A DNA stretch of 12,122 nucleotides, taken from contig DDWC01000243.1 in NCBI GenBank assembly GCA_002345475.1, positions 1 through 12,122 on the forward strand, in the 5' to 3' direction. The position numbers were made by a program, and so were the translations under genes. Position 1 is the first letter of the stretch, and every line of letters starts with the position of its first letter. This document shows, in pieces, positions 1-6,306 of the stretch. Origin of the DNA: Firmicutes bacterium UBA2296. Its GTDB lineage: Bacteria > Bacillota > UBA994. The notes under the pieces were generated by a model. The model saw nothing but the letters and a program-made list of their open reading frames with translations, ran no database searches and had not been told where the DNA came from.

Positions 1-2
1 TG

Positions 3-164
3 TCAGGAACTGCTGACCGTGCGTGGAAAATGGGTTGGCGGACTCCACGATTTGAGTTAAATCTTAGGCCACCTTGTAACGGTTTGACAGGAGTAATCCG
101 TGAGCATTGCTACCCTGTTTTTGCACAACTATACCGCTCAACTGTAGAACATCAGAGCCTATAA
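3..164 (+). other. Open frame entering from left edge, possible 3' end of an upstream gene
   Basis: Reading frame 3 is open from the window edge for 53 codons and ends at TAA (162-164). The residues (SGTADRAWKMGW at the start, ending STVEHQSL) match no family I recognise. An open run of this length is not rare by chance, and a TATAAT box overlaps its last codons, so it may be non-coding. No terminator hairpin follows it before the next gene. Frame 1 also stays open, but only to 60. The DNA to the left of the window would settle whether this is a gene end. Confidence 0.25.
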
Positions 165-165
165 T
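160..165 (+). promoter_or_regulatory. Candidate -10 box of the amidohydrolase gene, with direct repeats downstream
   Basis: A perfect TATAAT lies about 80 nt before the amidohydrolase start. No good -35 hexamer is visible at 16-18 nt upstream (CTCAAC at 17). Just downstream, ATATGCTCAG (167-176) and ATATGCTTAG (181-190) form a direct repeat with one mismatch and a 14-bp period. That places it around the inferred transcription start, where an activator or repressor could bind. The promoter call is weak because of the poor -35. Confidence 0.35.
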
Positions 166-243
166 GATATGCTCAGAGTAATATGCTTAGACAAACGTAG
201 CAAGTGACGGGGTTATACTTGGGCACAAATGAAGGAGGAGAAA

Positions 244-1881
244 GTGTTGAGCAAAGAAGCATTTGACAAGAACCAGCAGATTGCCATTGATTTTCTGCAA
301 GAGAGTGGGACGCGGGAAATATTGGCGGAGATTAACGATGCAATTTGGTCCTATGCGGAATTGGGGTTAGAGGAATACAATACCGCAAACCTACTCATTA
401 ACTACCTTGAGAAAGAAGGATTTGAAGTTGAAAGAGGGGTAGCAGGGATGCCAACCGCATTTGTTGCCACTTTTTCCAATGGCCCTGGACCAACTATTGG
501 CGTATTAGGCGAGTTAGATGCACTACCAATGCTATCCCAGGAGGCAGGTAACCCTGGTTGCGCACCCATAACCGAAATAAAAGGAGCTGTGGCGCCAGGT
601 CATGCATGTACTCATAATTCTATGGGTACTGCCGCAGCCGGTACGGTTGTCGCGGTTAAGAAAGCCATGGAAGGCGGTGGTTTTACCGGGACCATTAAGA
701 TGTTTGGCAGTCCTGCTGAAGAAACCGTCATTAGTCGTCCCTTCATGGTTTATGCCGGCTTATTCGATGGTGTGGATGTTGTGATTGACAACCATGGTGG
801 AGATGACTTCGTTGCATCCTACGGAGTAGCCAGTAATACCAACTGGTCCTTCTCCGTTACCTTCCGCGGTAAAACGGCTCATTCTGCCGGTGCCCCCTGG
901 CTTGGGAGGTCTGCGCTAGATGCTGCTCAGATCATGAACGTGAGTACCGAATTCCTGCGGGAGCATTTGCACTACACATCCAGATTGCATTATGTAATGA
1001 CCGAGGGTGGAGAAGGCCCTAACGTAGTGCCGGACAGGGCAACTACATGGTATTACGTAAGAAACTCGGACAAGCTGATTAAGTCCGACTTCGAAAGAGT
1101 GCTGAACTGCGCAAAAGCCGCAGCCCTGGCCACAGATACTCAAATGGAGATCACCCCCTATACCGCAATCCATCAATGCTATCGCAACAAAACTCTGGCA
1201 GAGATGGTTCAACAGAACATCAAAAAGGTTGGCATGCCTGAGTGGACTGAGGAGGAACAGAAGTTCATCAAGGAACTTCAGAAATCTGTCGGCGCAGAAG
1301 AAAAAGGTCTACCCGATGATTCGGCAATCGAAGACAAGCCAAAGGGTTCTCCTGATGTATTTGTAGGCGGAGGGTCTTCTGACATCGGCGAGGTTTCTTT
1401 AGTGGTGCCTCTCACCAGCGTCAGATTCCCAGCTTCTGCCCCGGGAGCTATAGGCCATCACTGGACGACTACAGCGGTAACGGGTTCTACCGTTGCGCAC
1501 AAAGGCTTGATAGCGGGAGCCCAGGCAATGGCAGCAAGTGCTATAGAATTGTTGACTAATCCTGATAAAGTAACTGAGATCAAAGCGGATTTCAGAAAGA
1601 TGCAGGAAGAGCATTTCTACAACTACAAGAATGATGGTAAGAATCTGATACTGGATGAAAACGGGGAAGCCCAGTATGAGTCTTACTTGCCGTTCTTCTT
1701 CAGCATGGCAGGCAAGTATGAATATGATCCCAAGAACGGCAAATTCTTTGTTCCGGAGGGTAAGGAAGTTGCTCCGCCAGTGGGATTCTTGAGTGAGCAA
1801 ATGGCTAAATATCGTCCCAAAATGGCTGAACATTATAGGACACCAAAGTGGTACGATGGACCGGAGATCATAACGGAATAG
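244..1881 (+). CDS. M20 family metallo-amidohydrolase, AbgB-like
   Basis: Likely a cytoplasmic zinc amidohydrolase that cleaves an amide or peptide bond in an N-acyl or p-aminobenzoyl-glutamate type substrate; the real substrate is unknown. Numbering from an upstream in-frame ATG at 229, it shows GELDALPML (94-102), GHACTHNSMG (124-133) with Cys127/His129, GSPAEE (160-165) with the catalytic and metal glutamates, DNHG (187-190), and GHHW (409-412) with the last metal histidine. These are the M20D/AbgB signatures, including GGSSDIGEVS near 381-390. The frame opens at ATG 229, but AAGGAGGAG (232-240) lies directly behind that ATG and is clearly the ribosome binding site. GTG 244 or TTG 247 is therefore the better start, giving 545 or 544 residues. 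Family members such as E. coli AbgB have about 480 residues; the extra length is a C-terminal tail of about 100 residues rich in Tyr, Lys and Glu. It is monocistronic, with its own terminator. Confidence 0.85.
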   Translation: MLSKEAFDKNQQIAIDFLQESGTREILAEINDAIWSYAELGLEEYNTANLLINYLEKEGFEVERGVAGMPTAFVATFSNGPGPTIGVLGELDALPMLSQEAGNPGCAPITEIKGAVAPGHACTHNSMGTAAAGTVVAVKKAMEGGGFTGTIKMFGSPAEETVISRPFMVYAGLFDGVDVVIDNHGGDDFVASYGVASNTNWSFSVTFRGKTAHSAGAPWLGRSALDAAQIMNVSTEFLREHLHYTSRLHYVMTEGGEGPNVVPDRATTWYYVRNSDKLIKSDFERVLNCAKAAALATDTQMEITPYTAIHQCYRNKTLAEMVQQNIKKVGMPEWTEEEQKFIKELQKSVGAEEKGLPDDSAIEDKPKGSPDVFVGGGSSDIGEVSLVVPLTSVRFPASAPGAIGHHWTTTAVTGSTVAHKGLIAGAQAMAASAIELLTNPDKVTEIKADFRKMQEEHFYNYKNDGKNLILDENGEAQYESYLPFFFSMAGKYEYDPKNGKFFVPEGKEVAPPVGFLSEQMAKYRPKMAEHYRTPKWYDGPEIITE

Positions 1882-1894
1882 AATATGTGATGGG

Positions 1895-1935
1895 CGAGAA
1901 GAGTGATGCTACTGCGTCACTCTTCTCGTTTTGCT
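1895..1935 (+). terminator. Rho-independent terminator after the amidohydrolase gene
   Basis: A perfect 12-bp stem, CGAGAAGAGTGA (1895-1906) with TCACTCTTCTCG (1917-1928), has a 10-nt loop and is followed by TTTTGCTTT. It begins 14 nt after the stop codon of the M20 gene. Confidence 0.85.
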
Positions 1936-2008
1936 TTCCTTGATGCATGGCATCACTGCCCCTGGGATCTGTCTCTGGAGAAGTTGCGATACCTGTTGTT
2001 AATGTCAA

Positions 2009-2037
2009 TCGAAAAGTTGTCTGTCGAGTAGTATGAT
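2009..2037 (+). promoter_or_regulatory. Candidate sigma-70-type promoter of the MFS gene
   Basis: TCGAAA (2009-2014) and TATGAT (2032-2037) are separated by 17 nt, matching the consensus at 4 of 6 and 5 of 6 positions. They lie about 40 nt upstream of the MFS start and downstream of the previous terminator, so the position is right. The -35 is imperfect. Confidence 0.4.
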
Positions 2038-2075
2038 CGAAATGGAAGCAATGAGATCTAAGGAGCTGGGCCTTC

Positions 2076-3284
2076 ATGCGACATATGAAAGCATACCCCA
2101 CTTACCTGCTGATGAAGGGTGTATCCGCGCTGGCGATGTCCTTTTTCTATACTATAAGTACACTCTATCTCGTAAAGATTGTGGGTCTTGACCCACTTCA
2201 AGTCTTGCTTCTCAGCACCTGTGTCGAGGCGACTGTTTTTCTCTGCGAAATTCCTACCGGTATCGTGGCAGATGTCTACAGCCGTAAAGTTTCTGTTGTT
2301 ATTGGCATGGCCTTGCTCGGCTCGGCCTTCGCACTGGAAGGAACGATGCCCTATTTTGCGGTCATTGCTGTGGCACGGGTCATCTGGGGAGTAGGTTACA
2401 CCTTCATCAGTGGCGCGGAGGCAGCGTGGATTGCAGATGAACTGGGCGAGGAGAAGATGAAGATAGTCTACCTGCGGGGTTCTCAGATAGGCCAATTAGG
2501 CGGATTGCTCGGAATAGGCCTGAGCGTAGTCGTGGCCAGTTTTGGCCTGGCATTCCCTTTGATCACAGGAGGAGCGATTCTAGCTTGTCTTGCAGTGGTA
2601 TTGGCCCTGCTAATGCCGGAAGACCATTTCAGTCCTACGCCGAAAGCAGGGCGTAGCACATGGCAATCCATGGTTGACACGCTACACATGGGCTTGAAAG
2701 AGATCACATTTAAGCGCGCAGTGGGTGTGTTGCTGATTATCCGCTTGTTTTATGGCTTCTTCGGTGAAGGTGTCGACTTGCTGTGGCAGATTCATACTCT
2801 GTCCGTCTTCCCCGAGGCCGCTGCAACCAGCATTACGACATGGGTAGGAGCAATCAGCGCAACGACCATGGTGCTCCAAGTAGGAGTAATCCAGTTCCTC
2901 ACCGGAAGACTCGCTAAGTCAGACGAAAGGGCGGTGGGGGGGCTCCTGGTCTGGGTAAACGTTGCCCTTATCTTGGCGACTCTCTGCTTTGCCCTCGCCG
3001 GCAACTTCGTCGTTGCCGTGGCCTCCTATCTGTCTCTGTCTCTTGCCAGGTCCGTTAACAGGCCACTGCAGACAGCCTGGCTGAACAGAGGTATGCCTTC
3101 GCAGGTCAGGGCTACCGTTCTGTCAATAAGTGAACAGGTTCTTTCCCTTGGTGCAATTGTGGGTGGACCTCTTCTGGGGCTGATTGCTCGTTACTCCGTT
3201 CCCGTCGCGCTTCTTTTCGCCGCTTCTGTTCTGGTTCCGGTGCCTTTTCTCTACGCTTTGGCCAGAAAACGATCCGTGTTGTGA
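2076..3284 (+). CDS. Major facilitator superfamily transporter
   Basis: A 402-residue integral membrane protein of the size and hydrophobicity pattern of a 12-helix MFS carrier, likely an efflux or uptake permease driven by an ion gradient. The N-terminal half carries EIPTGIVADVYSRK (about 59-72), the usual MFS loop 2-3 motif with conserved Asp and basic residues. The next loop has a GAEAAWIADELG segment typical of one group of bacterial MFS drug-exporter-like proteins. A charged central loop (about 184-210, PEDHFSPTPKAGRS) separates the two six-helix halves, and the protein ends in a basic ALARKRSVL tail. The start at ATG 2076 is supported by AAGGAG (2060-2065) 10 nt upstream; an in-frame ATG at 2085 is less well placed. 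It stands alone and is not overlapped by its neighbours. Substrate cannot be inferred. Confidence 0.85.
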   Translation: MRHMKAYPTYLLMKGVSALAMSFFYTISTLYLVKIVGLDPLQVLLLSTCVEATVFLCEIPTGIVADVYSRKVSVVIGMALLGSAFALEGTMPYFAVIAVARVIWGVGYTFISGAEAAWIADELGEEKMKIVYLRGSQIGQLGGLLGIGLSVVVASFGLAFPLITGGAILACLAVVLALLMPEDHFSPTPKAGRSTWQSMVDTLHMGLKEITFKRAVGVLLIIRLFYGFFGEGVDLLWQIHTLSVFPEAAATSITTWVGAISATTMVLQVGVIQFLTGRLAKSDERAVGGLLVWVNVALILATLCFALAGNFVVAVASYLSLSLARSVNRPLQTAWLNRGMPSQVRATVLSISEQVLSLGAIVGGPLLGLIARYSVPVALLFAASVLVPVPFLYALARKRSVL

Positions 3285-3455
3285 GCCAGCTCCAGTCTGG
3301 GTGCCGCCGGGAGCTGCTAGTTCCCACCTCCTGCGGGGTGCGTTAGATGACGCATAGACACAAAGGGTTCAGCGAAAGAGCCTGTTCAAGTATGTGGTAC
3401 AATTTAGCTGGACAAACCACTCATCAAGACGTAATTGTGAGGAGGGGTTAGTGTA

Positions 3456-3908
3456 ATGGATAGATTCATGGAGATAGCTTATGAAGAAGCCTTGCTGGGG
3501 ATATCAAAGAAACACGGAGGACCGTTTGGAGCACTGATAGTCAGGAACAACGAGGTTGTTGCACAGGGCCATAATGAGGTTTTACTCAGACAGGATCCTA
3601 CTGCTCACGCTGAAATTGTTGTAATACGTGCAGCATGCGAACAGTTGAACACCGTAAATCTGAGCGACTGTGTTTTGTATGCAACCGCAAAGCCATGCCC
3701 GATGTGTAAGGGAGCAATACAATGGAGCAGGATACAGAAGGTAGTATTCTCTGGAGATTACAAAGATACAGAGCGGTTGAGTTTTGATGACTTGCAGTTT
3801 TCAACCTCATTTGGCAGTGAAGAGGAGCACTGTCTGCAAATAGATCAGGAGCATTTTAAAACGCTGATTGATGCATTTGCAGCCTACAAGGAAGAGATCA
3901 AGTATTGA
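3456..3908 (+). CDS. guaD: Guanine deaminase, cytidine deaminase-fold (GuaD-like)
   Basis: A 150-residue cytosolic zinc deaminase. It would convert guanine to xanthine and ammonia, a step of purine salvage or use of purines as nitrogen source. The zinc site is plain: HAE at residues 51-53 (His51 ligand, Glu53 proton shuttle) and PCPMC at 80-84 (Cys81 and Cys84 ligands). GGPFGALIV (21-29) and GHN (38-40) also match the B. subtilis GuaD pattern, as does the FDD segment around 110-112. The length fits GuaD (about 156 residues). TadA-type tRNA adenosine deaminases share the fold, but the GGPFGA opening and the C-terminal region favour a free-base deaminase. AGGAGGGG (3440-3447) lies 8 nt before the ATG. 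It is followed by a terminator and appears monocistronic. Other deaminase substrates cannot be excluded. Confidence 0.75.
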   Translation: MDRFMEIAYEEALLGISKKHGGPFGALIVRNNEVVAQGHNEVLLRQDPTAHAEIVVIRAACEQLNTVNLSDCVLYATAKPCPMCKGAIQWSRIQKVVFSGDYKDTERLSFDDLQFSTSFGSEEEHCLQIDQEHFKTLIDAFAAYKEEIKY

Positions 3909-3932
3909 TGTGATTCCACGCCTGCGTTTCCT

Positions 3933-3968
3933 TATGTACTTGCCAACTTCTATGTACTTGCCAACTTC
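3933..3968. repeat. Perfect 18-bp tandem duplication
   Basis: TATGTACTTGCCAACTTC occurs twice without a gap (3933-3950 and 3951-3968), between the stop codon of the deaminase gene and its terminator hairpin. It looks like a recent replication-slippage duplication in transcribed but untranslated DNA. Confidence 0.9.
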
Positions 3969-3977
3969 ATAGTAACC

Positions 3978-4020
3978 AGAATACAGGATCTGCGTGAGCA
4001 GGTCCTGTATTCTTCATTTC
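3978..4020 (+). terminator. Terminator hairpin after the deaminase gene
   Basis: The 16-bp stem AGAATACAGGATCTGC (3978-3993) pairs with GCAGGTCCTGTATTCT (3998-4013), with one G-T wobble and a GTGA tetraloop. The 3' tail (TCATTTC) is only moderately T-rich. The right arm holds CAGGTCCTGT, the 10-mer also found in the hairpins at 9883-9920 and 11250-11281. Confidence 0.7.
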
Positions 4021-4099
4021 ATGCTCTGGCCCTATGTCCTAAGGGCACACCAGGAAGACACAGAAACCCACGAACCGACACAGGTTAGGCATAGTCCCG

Positions 4100-4128
4100 T
4101 TGACAACACAAACAAAGGAGTGTATACT
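4100..4128 (+). promoter_or_regulatory. Strong sigma-70-type promoter of the padR operon
   Basis: A perfect -35 TTGACA (4100-4105) and a -10 TATACT (4123-4128, 5 of 6 to consensus) are separated by exactly 17 nt. The predicted start is around 4135, giving a 5' leader of about 45 nt before the GTG of padR. This is the best promoter in the window. Confidence 0.8.
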
Positions 4129-4140
4129 AGGTTCGCATAG

Positions 4141-4163
4141 ACTATATGTGCAATGCATATAGT
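4141..4163. promoter_or_regulatory. Palindromic operator, probably bound by the PadR protein
   Basis: ACTATATG (4141-4148) and CATATAGT (4156-4163) form a perfect 8-bp inverted repeat around a 7-nt spacer. It begins just downstream of the predicted transcription start and just before the padR ribosome binding site. PadR-family dimers commonly bind ATG...CAT-type palindromes near their own promoters. The location suits repression of the whole operon by its first gene product. Binding is inferred, not shown. Confidence 0.65.
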
Positions 4164-4180
4164 GATGATGGAGGTGCAAT

Positions 4181-4594
4181 GTGAAACTAGAACCGACAGT
4201 TTTCTGCAGCAACAAGCCTCACCATATGGAACGATTTCTCGAGGTGTGCCTGCTATTGCTTCTGTATGATGAAATCGGCTACGGATACGGCCTTATTGAA
4301 CAACTGTCCTATTTCGGGTTCGCTGTCGAGGACCTGAATGTCAGTACTCTCTACCGTACGCTACGAAAGATGGAAACCGAGGGACTGGTTACATCTCAAT
4401 GGGCAGAGGGCGGTCAGGGGCCAAAGAGAAGGGTGTACGAGATCACAGTGAAGGGCCAGAGCGAGCTGGACCACTGGATCAGAATACTTAAGGTGCGAAG
4501 GGCAAGAATAGAATCACTTATTAGCGCATATGACCATAAACTGCAACCTGGTGGCCCGGACGTGAAAGGGGAAAATACAGATGGAGATTTTTGA
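4181..4594 (+). CDS. PadR-family transcriptional regulator
   Basis: A 137-residue winged-helix DNA-binding protein, probably a dimeric repressor that responds to a small ligand. The wHTH lies at about 18-95: MERFLEVCLLLLLYD, then GYGYGLIEQL (33-42, equivalent to the common YGYEL motif). The recognition-helix region STLYRTLRKMETEGLV (55-70) and the wing PKRRVYEITVKG (81-92) follow. The C-terminal helix is short, as in subfamily 2 PadR proteins, and the last 20 residues look disordered. The start is GTG 4181, with GGAGGT (4170-4175) 5 nt upstream; the in-frame ATG at 4226 has no ribosome binding site. It heads an operon and overlaps the cupin gene by 14 nt, so the two are probably made in coupled amounts. 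The palindrome upstream fits autoregulation. Confidence 0.85.
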   Translation: MKLEPTVFCSNKPHHMERFLEVCLLLLLYDEIGYGYGLIEQLSYFGFAVEDLNVSTLYRTLRKMETEGLVTSQWAEGGQGPKRRVYEITVKGQSELDHWIRILKVRRARIESLISAYDHKLQPGGPDVKGENTDGDF

Positions 4595-4892
4595 TTTGAT
4601 GCACATGCAATCCAAAGGCTACGACAACCGCCAGGTCAACGTGTTCTATCAGAATGATCTCTTTAAAGCGAGAGTTATTGTGCTCGAAGCGGGAGGAAAG
4701 ATCCCGGAATGTCAGATGGATTCCTATGTCATGTTCTACGTCGTTCAGGGTGAAGTAGTGATAAGGAAGAATGACGAGACAGCGGTTATGACGCAGAACC
4801 AGGTTTTCATCGCCGAGCCCGCTATGCTGTCCATGGAAACGACATCAGGTGCGAGGCTCATGGGAGTGCAGATTCATGTTCAAGACCAGTAA
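4581..4892 (+). CDS. Small single-domain cupin protein
   Basis: A 103-residue cytosolic beta-barrel protein. The cupin fold is suggested by VIVLEAGGKIPE (32-43), the YVVQGEVVIR turn (53-62, motif 1 ending in the usual QGE/G), NQVFIAEP (73-80, start of motif 2) and a final LMGVQIHV strand (93-100). The canonical histidines are absent: the HxH of motif 1 is replaced by ECQ (43-45), and motif 2 has no His at the expected place. It is therefore unlikely to be an ordinary metal-dependent cupin enzyme; it could bind a ligand or act as an accessory or sensor to the regulator or permease. AAAGGGGA (4565-4572) gives an 8-nt spacing to the ATG. It overlaps padR by 14 nt and is 9 nt from the next gene. 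The fold call rests on pattern only. Confidence 0.7.
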   Translation: MEIFDLMHMQSKGYDNRQVNVFYQNDLFKARVIVLEAGGKIPECQMDSYVMFYVVQGEVVIRKNDETAVMTQNQVFIAEPAMLSMETTSGARLMGVQIHVQDQ

Positions 4893-4901
4893 GGCGATAA
4901 T

Positions 4902-5381
4902 ATGACTGCGGTAATCATGATCTACGCGTTGCTGGGAGTAGGCCTTGTCGCCTCGCTGCTAAAAAGCAGGGCCAGAACGGCAAAGGCTTTCAAAGTAGCG
5001 GGAAAAGCATTGCTCAAGTCAGCTCCCAGCCTGCTCACAGTGCTCGGCATCGTCGGGCTGACTCTGGGTATCCTGACGCCTGAGACTATTACCCGTCTTG
5101 TGGGTGCTGAGGCCGGGTTTACTGCTACCATTATCGCTTCCGTGATCGGAGCCATAACGCTGATCCCCTCGTTGGTCGCATTCCCCCTCGCGGGGTCTCT
5201 CTTGCGTTCTGGTGCGACTGTCATGACTATATCCGCATTTGTGACAACACTGGTCATGGTCGGTGTTGTGACGGCACCAATGGAGGTTAAGGAACTTGGC
5301 AAGAGGTTCGCTCTGCTCCGCAACGCGCTTAGCCTGATCGCTGCTCTGGTAATTGCCGGAATTATGGGGGTGCTGTTGTGA
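4902..5381 (+). CDS. N-terminal half of a split permease (YraQ/ArsP-like, COG0701)
   Basis: A 159-residue membrane protein with about five predicted helices: near 4-20, 42-60, 70-98 (possibly two segments broken at IPSL), 103-122 and 139-158. The conserved-looking block is IGAITLIPSLVAFPLAGSLL (82-101) followed by a Gly-Ala-Thr turn and TAPMEVKELGKR, which resembles one repeat of DUF318/ArsP_1 (PF03773) permeases. Such permeases are normally single chains of about 300-350 residues with two related halves; here each half has its own gene, and this one is followed by its partner with an overlap of 1-4 nt. The pair probably forms one transporter in the cytoplasmic membrane. AAGG (4891-4894) overlaps the stop codon of the cupin gene and serves as a weak ribosome binding site. 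The substrate is unknown; metalloid or organic export is only a family hint. Confidence 0.65.
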   Translation: MTAVIMIYALLGVGLVASLLKSRARTAKAFKVAGKALLKSAPSLLTVLGIVGLTLGILTPETITRLVGAEAGFTATIIASVIGAITLIPSLVAFPLAGSLLRSGATVMTISAFVTTLVMVGVVTAPMEVKELGKRFALLRNALSLIAALVIAGIMGVLL

Positions 5382-5944
5382 TGAGCACGGTTAAGAAATT
5401 TGCGGCTCCCATTGTGCTCCTGTTTGTCTTTGCCGGACTGGCAATCTGGCTGCCTGACGCTGCTGCCCGATCAGCGTCGGTGACCTGGGGATATTTCAAA
5501 GAGATGGCACTGATAATGCCTCCAGTCTTTATTTTGATGGGATTACTGGAGGTCTGGGTCCCCAAAGACAAGATACAGAAGTGGCTGGGCAGTGGTTCCG
5601 GACTTAAGGGCGCCGGAATAGCCCTTGCCCTCGGCACTCTGCCTACAGGTCCGCTATATGTAGCGTTCCCCATGACGGCGACACTGATACGAAAAGGTGC
5701 CAGCTTTTTCAACATGACCATATTCCTTGGAGCATGGGCGGCGCTAAAGATACCTCAACTTATGGTGGAGACCAAGTTTCTCGGGATATCCTTTACTCTA
5801 GTCCGCTTCAGCCTAACGTTGATGGCTCTGCTGCTCATCGGTTTTGTGATGGAGAAGGTGTTGCGCCGATATCCGGACAAGGCATGGATTGAAAGCGGAG
5901 AAAAACAGGCAGTGCTCGAACGTCTGGCGCAAAACACTAAGTAA
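5381..5944 (+). CDS. C-terminal half of a split permease (YraQ/ArsP-like, COG0701)
   Basis: A 187-residue membrane protein with about five helices: near 9-25, 42-62, 76-97, 107-125 and 138-160. The signature is LGTLPTGPLYVAFPMTATLI (about 85-104) followed by RKGASFFNMTIFLGAW and KIPQL, closely resembling the PF03773 permease repeat; note the parallel with IPSLVAFPL in the preceding protein, as expected for two homologous halves. The frame can begin at GTG 5378 or ATG 5381. ATG is preferred because it gives a classic TGATG stop-start overlap with the upstream gene and lies about 10 nt after the GGGGG/GGGGGTG stretch (5366-5372). It is the last gene of the padR operon and is followed by a hairpin at 6012. 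The hydrophilic C-terminal 25 residues (RRYPDKAWIESGEK...) are cytoplasmic. Function beyond transport is not visible. Confidence 0.7.
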   Translation: MSTVKKFAAPIVLLFVFAGLAIWLPDAAARSASVTWGYFKEMALIMPPVFILMGLLEVWVPKDKIQKWLGSGSGLKGAGIALALGTLPTGPLYVAFPMTATLIRKGASFFNMTIFLGAWAALKIPQLMVETKFLGISFTLVRFSLTLMALLLIGFVMEKVLRRYPDKAWIESGEKQAVLERLAQNTK

Positions 5945-6011
5945 CCGTAACCGTATTGGTTTTGAGGTGCAATAACGGTGGGCAACTGTGCCGCCAACAC
6001 TCATGGACGCA

Positions 6012-6065
6012 AGAGCCAGTAATGAGGAAGTGACCGAGTGTCATTGCCTCTTGCTGGCTCTCTTT
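6012..6065 (+). terminator. Long imperfect hairpin, probable terminator of the padR operon
   Basis: AGAGCCAG (6012-6019) pairs with CTGGCTCT (6054-6061). Inside it GAGG (6024-6027) pairs with CCTC (6047-6050) and GTGAC (6030-6034) with GTCAT (6040-6044, one wobble), around a short loop. The tail CTTTACT is only weakly T-rich. It lies about 70 nt after the last permease gene. Confidence 0.55.
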
Positions 6066-6073
6066 ACTGCTCT

Positions 6074-6103
6074 GCGGGATTTGCCCTGCCATGCAAATCC
6101 CGC
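6074..6103. repeat. Perfect 11-bp inverted repeat (hairpin) of unknown role
   Basis: GCGGGATTTGC (6074-6084) and GCAAATCCCGC (6093-6103) are perfect complements around an 8-nt loop, 12 nt downstream of the previous hairpin. There is no T-run on either side, so it is not an ordinary terminator. It could be a protein site, a processing or stability element of the upstream mRNA, or part of a structured RNA. The remaining sequence in the 5945-6306 gap, apart from this hairpin, the terminator and the cphB promoter, shows nothing I can name. Confidence 0.75.
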
Positions 6104-6230
6104 CTATCCCTGGGTCTGGGCAGTGGCTGCCTCCGCTCAGCCATCATGCTTCTTTGACAGAGAAGGCCTCCATCACATGCTGAACGGCGACAATGTTGGC
6201 ATTTGCGAACCGATATATTTGTCCCGGACG

Positions 6231-6273
6231 TTCATCAATGCTAAAATAGTCGTATAATATAGATAATGATAAT
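6231..6273 (+). promoter_or_regulatory. Candidate promoter of cphBA with a Fur-box-like sequence
   Basis: A perfect -10 TATAAT (6253-6258) has a weak -35 TTCATC (6231-6236) at 16 nt. Directly downstream, GATAATGATAAT (6262-6273) equals the first 12 positions of the 19-bp classical Fur box (GATAATGATAAT plus CATTATC), but the second arm is poor (14 of 19 overall). The region is AT-rich, which raises the chance of accidental similarity. The promoter is fairly likely and iron control only possible. Confidence 0.45.
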
Positions 6274-6306
6274 TAGCAATAAAAGTCTTACTTTGGAGGT
6301 TCAAAA

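Noticed and set aside
84..112. TTGACA at 84-89 as a promoter
   Set aside because: No acceptable -10 hexamer at 16-18 nt (TTGCTA).
3287..3316. CAGCTCC/GGAGCTG hairpin after the MFS gene
   Set aside because: Only 7 bp with a 16-nt loop and no T-tract, so not called as a terminator. The rest of 3285-3455 holds no supported element beyond the deaminase ribosome binding site.
3285..3439. Possible purine riboswitch before the guanine deaminase gene
   Set aside because: No conserved purine-aptamer core or P1-P2-P3 layout could be recognised in the leader.
5988..6257. 89-codon plus-strand frame between the permease and cphB genes
   Set aside because: Weak GTG start without a good ribosome binding site; it runs through two strong hairpins and the cphB promoter, and the protein is featureless.
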